In this document: piece by piece, positions 36,241 to 44,182 of the stretch
Layout of the letters: each line of letters opens with the position of its first letter
Numbering within the stretch: the stretch's first letter is position 1
Assembly: GCA_965284435.1 (NCBI GenBank)
Contig: OZ260083.1
Coordinates: 2,728,001 to 2,792,000, forward strand
Source of the DNA: CAIYZT01 sp947461435
Lineage (GTDB): Bacteria; Pseudomonadota; Alphaproteobacteria; Rhodobacterales; Rhodobacteraceae
Direction: 5' to 3'
Length of the DNA stretch: 64,000 nucleotides
Position numbers and translations under genes: made by a program
The notes under the pieces: generated by a model
Seen by the model: the letters and a program-made list of their open reading frames with translations, nothing else
Database searches by the model: none
What the model was told of the DNA's origin: nothing

Positions 36241-38580
36241 GTATCGGTGCCCTGATCGCTGGCTTCCGTGATCGTGTCATTGCCATCGGTAACATAGGTG
36301 TCGTCACCGTCGCCGCCGATCAGCGTGTCCTTTCCCGTGCCTCCATCCAGAGTATTGGCAGCCGAGTTTCCGGTCAGGCTGTTAGAAAGCGCATTTCCCG
36401 TACCGTTGATTGCCAAGGATCCGGTCAGCGTCAGGTATTCAAGATTATCGCCCAAAGTATAGGTGACCGAGGACTGAACCGTGTCGGTGCCACTGTTGGT
36501 GTATTCGGTGATCGTGTCATTGCCATCGGTCACATAGATGTCGTTGCCGTCGAAGCCCTTCAGCGTGTCGCTGCCCGTGCCGCCGTTTAGGGTATTGGCC
36601 GCGCTATTCCCGTAGATCGCGTTATTCAGCGTATTGCCGGTCCCGCTGATCCCGTCCGATCCCGTCATATAAATGTTTTCGACGTTGTCGCTTAACGTGA
36701 CAGACACAGTGGTTACCACCGTGTCGTTGCCACCGTCCACGCCTTCAATGATTGTGTCATTGCCATCGATGGAAAACTGGTCGTCCCCCAAGCCGCCGGA
36801 GAAAGTGTTGTTACCGGCCCCACCAAATATGGCGTCGTTGCCGGCCCCCCCGTAAACAGAGTCGTCGCCCGCCCCCCCGTACATCGCGTCGTTGCCCGAT
36901 CCGCCGTCCAAAAGGTCGGCTCCGTCGTCGCCAGTCACATAGTCGTTGTCTTCACCGCCATAAAGTAAGTCATCGTCGGCAAAACCAGCCAGAACATCAT
37001 TCCCCGCCCCGCCATAAGCAATGTCGTCGTCGTCCCCGCCTTAGACTGTGTCGTTGCCGGCCTCGCCATACAATAGGTCGTTGCCCTCCACTCCATCTAG
37101 CCAGTCGTCGCCAGCGCCGCCGGACAGACTGTCGTTGCCAGTACCCGCCGACACTATGTTCGCTGCCGAGTTGCCCGTGATCACGTTGTCCAGCGCGTTG
37201 CCGGTTGCATTGATTGCGGCAGATCCCGTCAGCGTCAGGTTTTCAACATTCGCGCCCAAATAATAGGTGACCGAGGACTGTACCATATCGGTGCCCTGAT
37301 CGCTGGTTTCGGTGATCGTGTCATTGCCGTCGGTCACATAGGTGTCGTTGCCCGAACCGCCGATCAGAATGTCGCTGCCCGTGCCGCCGTCCAGGGTATT
37401 GGCGAGCGCGTTGCCGGTGATCGTATTGTTCAGCGCATTGCCCGTACCGTCGATCGCGTCGGATCCGGTCAGCGTCAGGTTTTCAAGGTTATCGCCCAAA
37501 GTATAGGTGACCGATGACTGGACTGTGTCGGTGCCCTCGTCGGTGTATTCGGTGATCCTGTCATTGCCATCGGTCACATAGATGTCGTTGCCCGATTCGC
37601 CGTACAGCGTGTCGTTGCCCGTGCCGCCGTTCAGGGTATTGGCCGCGCTGTTACCGGAGATCATGTTATTCAGCGTATTGCCGGTAGCGCTGATCGCCGA
37701 CGTGCCGGTCAGATAAATGTTTTCGACGTTGTCGCTTAAAGTGACAGACACCGAGGAGAACACCGTGTCGTTGCCACCGTCGGCGCCTTCGATGACTGTG
37801 TCATTGCCCTCAATATCATAATAGTCGTCGCCCAGGCCGCCGTCCAACGTGTTGTTGCCGGCCCCACCAAGTAAGTCGTCGTTGCCGGCCCCGCCATAAA
37901 GGGAATCGTCGCCCGCCTCCCCCCAAAGCACGTCGTCGCCGGACCCGCCCTCCACGGAGTCGGCTCCGTCACGACCATTCAAGGCGTCGTTGTTTTCACC
38001 GCCATAAAGTGAGTCATTGCCGTCAGAGCCATCCAAAGCATCATTGCCCGACCCGCCATAAGAAATATCGTCGTCGTCGCCGCCATAAACGGTGTCGTCG
38101 CCGACATCGCCATATAGGAGGTCATTGCCCGCACCTGAAATCAGATAGTCGTTGCCAAGGCCGCCGTACAAACTGTCATTGCCGACACCCGCATACAAAG
38201 TGTTCGCCGCCGTATTGCCGGTGATCACGTTGTCCAGTGCATTGTCTATGCCATTGATCGCAGAGGTTCCCGTCAGCGTCAGGTTTTCAACATTCGCGCT
38301 CATATAGAATGTGGCCGAAGACAGAACCGTGTCGGTGCCACCGTCGGTGGCTTCGGTGATCGTGTCATTGCCGTCGGTCACATAGGTGTCGTTGCCGTTG
38401 CCGCCGATCAGAATGTCGCTGCCCGTGCCGCCGTCCAGCGTATTGGCGGCCGCGTTGCCGGTGATCGTATTGTTCAGCGCATTGCCGGTACCGTTGATCG
38501 CCAAGGATCCGGTCAGCGTCAGGTTTTCAAGGTTATCGCCCAACGTGTAGGTGACCGAGGATTGAACCGTATCGGAGCCC

Positions 38581-38984
38581 TGATCGCTCTCTTCCGTGAT
38601 CGTGTCATTGCCGTCGGTCACGTAGGTGTCGTTGCCGTCGCCGCCGATTAGCGTGTCATTCCCGTCAGAGCCCGCCAGTTCGTTCGCAGCCTCGTTGCCC
38701 GTCAGGATATTGTCCAGCTCATTGCCCGTGCCGTCGATCGCATCAGATCCGGTCAGTGTCAGGTTTTCAAGGTTAGCATCCAAGGTATAGGTGGCGGAGG
38801 ATTGAACCGTATCGGAGCCCTGATCGCTCTCTTCCGTGATCGTGTCATTGCCGTCGGTCACGTAGGTGTCGTTGCCGTCGCCGCCGATTAGCGTGTCATT
38901 CCCGTCGGAGCCCGCCAGTTCGTTCGCAGCCTCGTTGCCGGTCAGGATATTGTCCAGCGCATTGCCCGTGCCGTCGATCGCGTC
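38581..38984 (-). repeat. Recent 240-bp tandem duplication in the RTX pseudogene
   Basis: Bases 38581-38820 and the following copy from 38821 are almost identical (for example both contain the unusual CCCGCCAGTTCGTTCGCAGC stretch). The second copy lacks 10 bases found in the first between two TCAG tetramers, which creates the frameshift. Confidence 0.85.
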
Positions 38985-39120
38985 AGCGTCAAGTTTTCAA
39001 GGTTAGCATCCAAGGTATAGGTAACGGAGGATTCAACCGTATCTGTGCCCGCATCGCTGTCTTCTGTGATCGTGTCATTGCCATCGGTGATATAGGTATC
39101 GTTGCCCAACCCGCCAATCA

Positions 39121-39552
39121 GAGTGTCGTCGCCAAACCCGCCCATAAGGAAGTCGTTGTCAGCCCCACCTTCCAAGGAGTCATTTCCGTTACTACCAACG
39201 AGGTAGTCATCCTGATCCCCACCGTACAGGCTGTCATTTCCAGATCCGGCTGATAAATAATCATCGTTCGCGCCACCATAAAGTGCGCCATTTCCTGCAG
39301 GATCATAAAGACTGTCGTTGCCCAACCCGCCAATCAGAGTGTCGTCGCCATACCCGCCCATAAGGGTGTCGTTGTCAGCCCCACCTTCCAAGGAGTCATT
39401 TCCGTTACTACCATCGAGGTAGTCATCCTGATCCCCACCCTACAGGCTGTCATTTCCAGTTCCGCCTGATAAATAATCATCGTTCGCGCCACCATAAAGT
39501 GCGCCATTTACTATCCCGTAAAGACTGTCGTTGCCATCGCCGCCGTACAGAG
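39121..39552 (-). repeat. 216-bp tandem duplication in the RTX N-terminal region
   Basis: The segment starting GAGTGTCGTC at 39121 recurs at 39337, a period of 216 bases (eight nonapeptides). The copies share long identical runs and differ at the base that makes the TAG stop: CCACCGTACAGG in one copy, CCACCCTACAGG in the other. Confidence 0.85.
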
Positions 39553-39950
39553 AGTCTGCGCTACCTAAACCGTAAAGAACGTCGTTGCCGCCCCCGCCAA
39601 CCATACTGCTGTTGTCGTCAAAACCATAAAGGGTATCACTGCCTTCAGTTCCAAACACATTCGCCATACCCGCTCTTTGCCCCAATATTCCAAATTTTTC
39701 GAAGCTAAGGGACTTTAAACAACTTTGTCGGTCAATCTTTCGTAAGGGTAAGAACCCGCACATAGGCGCTATGACTGATATCTGAATGGTAGTATCCGAC
39801 ATGTAAGATACTGAAAAAAATGCATTCCTTCGTTCCACGGCGACCATGACCGGACGTCAATTCAAGATCCGCCGCGCGCGCCGGGAAATTTCGTACGCAA
39901 ACCCGCCGACGGTGACTTGATTTATGCCTGCACTGCATCACGTCTGAAAC

Positions 39951-41201
39951 ATGACAAATCCCAACGTCCCCCCGCAAAGCTTTCTTCCAACGCGCGCCGC
40001 AGGCCTTGCGATGATGGCAGATTTTGTTCCCGCCATGGGGCGGCGTTATGCCAACGGCCGCAATTATGATCATGGCGCGGGTCAGCATAAGGCCGTCTCG
40101 CAGCTTTCGCCCTATATCCGGCGCCGCCTGATTACCGAAACTGAGGTGCTGGCTGCCGCTTTGCGCGCGCACGGGGCCGAGGGGGCCGAAAAGTTCATCG
40201 ACGAAGTGATCTGGCGCGGCTATTTCAAAGGCTGGCTGGAACGTCGCCCGCAGGTTTGGAACAGCTATGTTCAAGGCCGCAGCGCTGACCTTGCCGCCGC
40301 GGATCTGGACCGCCGTCTGCGCCGCGATCTGGCGCGCGCCACCGATGGGCAAACGGGCATTGCCTGCTTTGACGCTTGGGCGCAGGAATTGGTGGAAACG
40401 GGGTACTTGCACAATCACGCGCGGATGTGGTTCGCCTCCATCTGGATTTTTACGCTCGGACTGCCTTGGCGGCTGGGGGCAGATTTCTTTTACCGCCATT
40501 TGCTGGATGGCGACGCGGCATCCAATACCTTGGGCTGGCGGTGGGCGGCGGGCCTGCACACGCGGGGCAAGCCTTACCCCGCCCGCGCGGACAACATCAA
40601 CACATTCACCGGCGGGCGCTTTACCCTGCGCGGGTCGGACTTGGCCGAGGTGACCACGGGCCTTGAGGACACCGAGCCTGACGGTCTGCCGCCCGTGCTG
40701 CCGCTGCGCAGCATTACCGCGCCGGCCTTGGGCGTGCCAACGGCGCTGTTGATGACAGATGAAGATTGCTGTTTGGGCGATTTCAATCTTCCATCCTATG
40801 ATATTTGCGTGGCGGCAACTTTGGCGGCCTCGCATCTGCGATCCCCTTTGGCGGTCGCAGATCATGTCATCGCGTTCGAGGCGGGCAGTCTGACCGATAC
40901 CGGGGCGCGGGCGGGCTTTGGCGCGGACGCCATGATCGCGGGCGATCCTGCCGCGCTTGCCCTTTGGGCAAAAAGGGCGGGGGCGCGGCAGATCGTGACG
41001 CCCTATCTTTCGCAAGGTCCGCTGCACGATTTCGTGGTCGAGGCCGCCCCGGCACTGGCGGCGCGCGTCATTGCTTTGTGCGAATGGCGGCGCGATTATG
41101 ATGCAACTGTCTGGCCCCATGCAACGGCTGGCTTTTTCAAAGTCCGTCAGAAAATTCCCGATATTTTGGCCAAAACCTTGCCAGATTGGGTGCGGGATTG
41201 A
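39951..41201 (+). CDS. Photolyase/cryptochrome FAD-domain protein with C-terminal alpha/beta domain (reversed order)
   Basis: Residues 20 to about 225 follow the photolyase FAD-binding domain: GRNYDHGAGQHKAVSQLSPY, FIDEVIWRGYFKGWL, HNHARMWFASIW and DAASNTLGWRWAAGLHTRG. Photolyases normally have about 200 residues with the antenna domain in front; here only about 20 are present. Instead about 190 residues follow, with Rossmann-like segments (PTALLMTDEDCCLGDFNL, AGARQIVTPYLSQGPLHDF) and an end VWPHATAGFFKVRQKIP. The domains thus appear in the opposite order. Catalytic activity in DNA repair is not established. The stop overlaps the next start (TGATG). Confidence 0.72.
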   Translation: MTNPNVPPQSFLPTRAAGLAMMADFVPAMGRRYANGRNYDHGAGQHKAVSQLSPYIRRRLITETEVLAAALRAHGAEGAEKFIDEVIWRGYFKGWLERRPQVWNSYVQGRSADLAAADLDRRLRRDLARATDGQTGIACFDAWAQELVETGYLHNHARMWFASIWIFTLGLPWRLGADFFYRHLLDGDAASNTLGWRWAAGLHTRGKPYPARADNINTFTGGRFTLRGSDLAEVTTGLEDTEPDGLPPVLPLRSITAPALGVPTALLMTDEDCCLGDFNLPSYDICVAATLAASHLRSPLAVADHVIAFEAGSLTDTGARAGFGADAMIAGDPAALALWAKRAGARQIVTPYLSQGPLHDFVVEAAPALAARVIALCEWRRDYDATVWPHATAGFFKVRQKIPDILAKTLPDWVRD

Positions 41202-42184
41202 TGGGGATTGGTTTAAAGGCTCCGTTGCCGATTGCCATCATTGGCGCCGGGATCACCGGCCTGTCCGCAGCAACCGCGCTGGCGCAGGGCGGACAAAGCG
41301 CTGTTATCTTTGACAAGGGGCGCGGCATGGGGGGGCGCGTGGCCACCCGCCGCGTGTCATTGCCGGACGGCACGCAGCTTCAATTCGATCATGGCGCGCA
41401 ATTTGCCACCGCCAAGGGCGCGCCATTTGCCGCCGCCCTTGGCGCGCTGCAAACGGCGGGCTTGGCGGCGGTTTGGAACACAGAGGGTGGGCGCAGCCAA
41501 ATCATCGGTGCGCCAGCGATGACTGCGTTGGCGCGCGGCATTGCGCAAAGCGCCGGGCGAGGATTGCGAATTGTTCAAAACGCCGCCGTGACATCGGTGC
41601 AGCAAGAGGGCGCGCTGTGGTGCCTGACCTTAGCGGACGGATCACAGGTGCGGGCCCAGCGGGTCATCCTGACCGTGCCTGCGCCGCAGCTTGGCGCATT
41701 GCTGGGGTCTGACCATGGGATCACAAGCACCAGCGCCTTAGTGCAGATGCAGCCCTGCCTGACGCTGATGGCCGCCGCCCGTTCCCCTGCCCCCTTTACG
41801 GCCGAGCGCGATAACGCACAGGATTTGGCTTGGATTGCGCATGATAACAGCAAATTTGGCCGCGCCGCCCATGGGTTGACCACTTGGGTGGCCCAAGCCG
41901 GTTTGACCTTTAGCACGCAGCATCTGGAAAAATCCGCAGAGGAGATTTGCGCCCTGATGCTGCCCCGTTTCTGCGCGCGCCTGGGTGTGGATGCGGGCGA
42001 CATTGTCTTTTCCGCTGCGCATCGCTGGCGCTATGCCCGGGCCGATACACCGCTCGGCACACCCTTTTTGCATGGCGGCGCGGCAGGGCTGTATGTGGGC
42101 GGTGATTGGTGCCTTGGCCCCCGGATCGAGGCGGCGTGGGACAGCGGCGCGGCCATTGCGGCTGACATTTTGGCGCACGGGTGA
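41201..42184 (+). CDS. Renalase-like NAD(P)/FAD-dependent oxidoreductase
   Basis: A 327-residue flavoprotein. The N-terminal dinucleotide fold IAIIGAGITGLSAATALAQG is followed by DKGRGMGGRVATRR, the typical FAD-contact Arg-rich segment of renalase-like amine-oxidase-type enzymes. The C-terminal FAD motif GLYVGGDWCLGPRIEAAWDSG closes the fold. The ATG at 41201 shares a base with the photolyase-like stop (TGATG), and its stop overlaps the next small frame the same way. Physiological substrate unknown; the tight link to the photolyase-like gene suggests a joint pathway. Confidence 0.82.
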   Translation: MGIGLKAPLPIAIIGAGITGLSAATALAQGGQSAVIFDKGRGMGGRVATRRVSLPDGTQLQFDHGAQFATAKGAPFAAALGALQTAGLAAVWNTEGGRSQIIGAPAMTALARGIAQSAGRGLRIVQNAAVTSVQQEGALWCLTLADGSQVRAQRVILTVPAPQLGALLGSDHGITSTSALVQMQPCLTLMAAARSPAPFTAERDNAQDLAWIAHDNSKFGRAAHGLTTWVAQAGLTFSTQHLEKSAEEICALMLPRFCARLGVDAGDIVFSAAHRWRYARADTPLGTPFLHGGAAGLYVGGDWCLGPRIEAAWDSGAAIAADILAHG

Positions 42185-42348
42185 TGGCAATAACCGGGAT
42201 CAAGCTTCCGCGCAGTGCCCGCCTTATCCTGCTTTTGTCCGCAGCGCCGCGCGCCAATCTGCGCCGCTTTGCCGCCTGCCGCAGCGCGGAAATGACCCGC
42301 GACCGCGCGGCTGTGCCCGATGCCATGCCGCGCAAAAGGGGGCAATGA
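42184..42348 (+). CDS. Possible small protein, unknown
   Basis: A 54-codon frame (begins MAITGIKLPRSARLILLL, ends RKRGQ) that overlaps the upstream stop as TGATG and the downstream start as ATGA. It is Arg-rich with one weakly hydrophobic stretch and no recognisable motif. The couplings at both ends argue for translation; the lack of similarity argues against. It could also be spacer within the operon. Confidence 0.4.
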   Translation: MAITGIKLPRSARLILLLSAAPRANLRRFAACRSAEMTRDRAAVPDAMPRKRGQ

Positions 42349-42560
42349 TGCAGTTTAAGTCACTGGGCAGCGCCGAAATCAGCGAAATCATCGAAATGGC
42401 CCTCAGCGATCATACCAGCTTTGCGCATATTCGGGCGCTTTTTGGGCTTGGGCCAGATCAGGTCAAAGACCTCATGCGCGCGAACCTTGCGCGCGGCAGC
42501 TATCGCGCCTGGCGCCGGCGGGTGCGCGCCTTTTCTGATCGGCGCGAGGTTTACAAATAA
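42345..42560 (+). CDS. TIGR03643 (DUF2805) family protein
   Basis: A 71-residue basic protein. AEISEIIEMALSDHTSFAHI, LFGLGPDQVKDLMR and the C-terminal SYRAWRRRVRAFSDRREVYK fit the TIGR03643 family of about 70 residues, whose function is unknown. In many marine bacteria these genes stand near photolyase-like genes, as here. The ATG at 42345 (or the adjoining 42348) overlaps the preceding small frame. Its stop is one base from that of the convergent PNPOx-like gene. Confidence 0.75.
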   Translation: MMQFKSLGSAEISEIIEMALSDHTSFAHIRALFGLGPDQVKDLMRANLARGSYRAWRRRVRAFSDRREVYK

Positions 42561-42561
42561 C

Positions 42562-43149
42562 CTAAGGCACCAACCATTGCCCTGCCCAGCCGTCCGCGCG
42601 CACAAAACGGGCACGGCGGTGCACAGGGCCCAGATGCACGGCATCAATGGCGCAAACATGCGCGCGCAGCACCGTGAAGGTGCCGGGATCGGGGTGTTTT
42701 TTATATCCAAGGCTGGCGGAAATTGGCGCGCCCGTGGGCGGGGTGCAGCCAAAATTCATTTGCACCTCATGGTATAGCCCAGCCCAAATATCCATCAGCT
42801 GATCGCCCCTGATGATCTCAACCTCAGCCTCAATTCGGGTTTGCAATTGCGCAGATGCATCCCACACCTGCAGCCCGGCACGGGGATTTTCCCGCAACTG
42901 CCCCACTTTGGCCGATGCCGCATCGGTGTAGATATCAAGCGTGCCCGCCTGCGCATCACAGCCGCGCAGAACAACGGTGCGCAGTTGCGCAAAACCATTC
43001 AATCCCATTGTGCCCAGTGTCAGGTGGCGTGACGGCGCACGGGGGTCATGCACCCCGCGCGCCAAGCGCACCCAGATTTGCGCATAAAGTTGCGCCAAAT
43101 CCGCCGCCCAAGGGAGACTGTCCTGCGCGTCCGTCACGTTAGTTGTCAT
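42562..43149 (-). CDS. Pyridoxamine 5'-phosphate oxidase-fold protein
   Basis: A 195-residue flavin-binding split-barrel protein. FAQLRTVVLRGCDAQAGTLDIYTDAASAK and the later EVQMNFGCTPPTG segment follow the PNPOx-like family (the PdxH-type FMN-contact RTVVLR is visible). It lacks parts of the canonical PdxH C terminus, so it may be a general FMN reductase or oxidase and not vitamin B6 oxidase. It overlaps the end of the AttH-like gene by 11 bases and is probably in the same transcript. Confidence 0.78.
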   Translation of the reverse strand: MTTNVTDAQDSLPWAADLAQLYAQIWVRLARGVHDPRAPSRHLTLGTMGLNGFAQLRTVVLRGCDAQAGTLDIYTDAASAKVGQLRENPRAGLQVWDASAQLQTRIEAEVEIIRGDQLMDIWAGLYHEVQMNFGCTPPTGAPISASLGYKKHPDPGTFTVLRAHVCAIDAVHLGPVHRRARFVRADGWAGQWLVP

Positions 43150-44182
43150 AGCCTGTCATCTCTAAATACCCCACGCCAGTGTGGCTGCCTTCCACGGTCA
43201 CCGGCCCCTCCCAATAGGGCACGGATGTGGCCATCCACGCGTCCTTGTTCAGCGCCGATACGGTTACGTCCACCCCTTTGCTGGGCAATTGGACGCGCCA
43301 TGTAACGGGCACATCGCGCCCCGCCACGCGGTGGGTTCCAAGGGCTTGGGCGGTAAATGCGCCATTGGGCAGGGGCGTTGCCTGCCCGTCTGGCGCAATC
43401 CATGTGGCAGATGTGTAATCGCCGCCGCCGCGCAGCACGAAGCCCATCAACTTTGCGCCACTATCAAACGACAGGGAAAACCAATCCCAGCCCGTTTGAT
43501 CGGCGGAAAGGGGCTGCGAGGACCACTCGCGGTCAAGCCAAGCCTTGCCGGTCACGGCAACATCGCCAGAAGGCAGGCGCAGCGTGCCCTTGATGTCATA
43601 AAACGGCTGCGAGTAATAAAAGCTTGCCTGCCCCGCCGCCGACTTGACCGAATAGCCAGACTGCCCGTGCAGCACCTGCGGGCCCTGCGCCGTCAGCGCC
43701 ATGTCATAGGCGAAATCCGTACCCCCCGCTGTCAAGTGCAACGTATCCAGATCGGGGCCCGCCATCACCCAATCGTCGATCCAAGCCTCAAAGGGAGCGG
43801 GCGTTACCCCCGCCTGCCCAATACCGCCGCGCGCCAACCGTTCGGCCACGAAATGCGCGGTGGGCGTTGTGACAGCAGCATGGCCCATCCACAGTTGCGG
43901 CGATTGCCAACCCTCCACCGTGTAAGGGGCCAAAGCGCTGCGAAACAGGGTCCATTGCAGCCCGTAAGGCGTTCCATCTTGCCCTTGCAAATTGGCCGTC
44001 ACATACCACCATTCGATGCGGTACTCAGGGTGCGCGCCATGATCGCGCGGAAACTGAAGAACGCTTTGCGCTGAGGGGGTGGCAAACCCGTCTTGCGCCG
44101 TGCTGCCCAAATCGGCAAAGCCTTGGGCTTGCGCGGCCACCGGTTGCAGCAACAGGCAAAATAGGATCGCCTTAACGTTCAT
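43139..44182 (-). CDS. AttH-like secreted lipocalin-domain protein
   Basis: A 347-residue protein with a Sec signal peptide (MNVKAILFCLLLQPVAAQAQ) and a double lipocalin-like fold of the AttH/CrtC family. The hallmark is HPEYRIEWWYVTANLQG, and WLDREWSSQ and TGWDWFSLSFDSG follow. In AttEFGH systems this subunit is periplasmic and works with an ABC exporter. The ATG at 44182 overlaps the permease gene by 11 bases. The transported molecule is unknown; such systems have been linked to lipid or envelope functions. Confidence 0.82.
   Translation of the reverse strand: MNVKAILFCLLLQPVAAQAQGFADLGSTAQDGFATPSAQSVLQFPRDHGAHPEYRIEWWYVTANLQGQDGTPYGLQWTLFRSALAPYTVEGWQSPQLWMGHAAVTTPTAHFVAERLARGGIGQAGVTPAPFEAWIDDWVMAGPDLDTLHLTAGGTDFAYDMALTAQGPQVLHGQSGYSVKSAAGQASFYYSQPFYDIKGTLRLPSGDVAVTGKAWLDREWSSQPLSADQTGWDWFSLSFDSGAKLMGFVLRGGGDYTSATWIAPDGQATPLPNGAFTAQALGTHRVAGRDVPVTWRVQLPSKGVDVTVSALNKDAWMATSVPYWEGPVTVEGSHTGVGYLEMTGYDN

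Larger units (their letters stand above)
33423..39667 (-). pseudogene. Giant RTX (hemolysin-type Ca-binding) protein gene, broken by two stops and a frameshift
   Basis: Read from the ATG at 39667 (MANVFGTEGSDTLYG) this would encode about 2,080 residues of glycine/aspartate-rich RTX nonapeptides (GGxGxDxLY) alternating with 80-residue repeats ([23 protein letters not shown]). It closes with a serralysin-like C-terminal domain (VMDFEVGIDKIDISAID) and a type I secretion-style tail ending ADFIL. The frame is broken three times: TAG at 39440-39442, where the neighbouring copy has TAC; a 10-base loss near 38985, which shifts the frame; and TAA at 37041-37043, where a related unit has TAT. The open pieces are 39443-39667, about 38985-39439, 37044-about 38985 and 33423-37040. 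Sequencing or assembly error in repeats is the alternative. No T1SS genes are adjacent. Confidence 0.78.

Noticed and set aside
34042..36590. Plus-strand open frames through the RTX repeats (for example 35487-36590, 367 codons)
   Set aside because: They are mirror frames of the repetitive minus-strand coding sequence and encode low-complexity Arg/Val-rich sequence with no family match.
33423..39667. Regularly spaced repeats that could suggest a CRISPR array
   Set aside because: Units are 240, 216 or 27 bases and translate to RTX nonapeptides; there are no short identical repeats with unrelated spacers and no cas genes.
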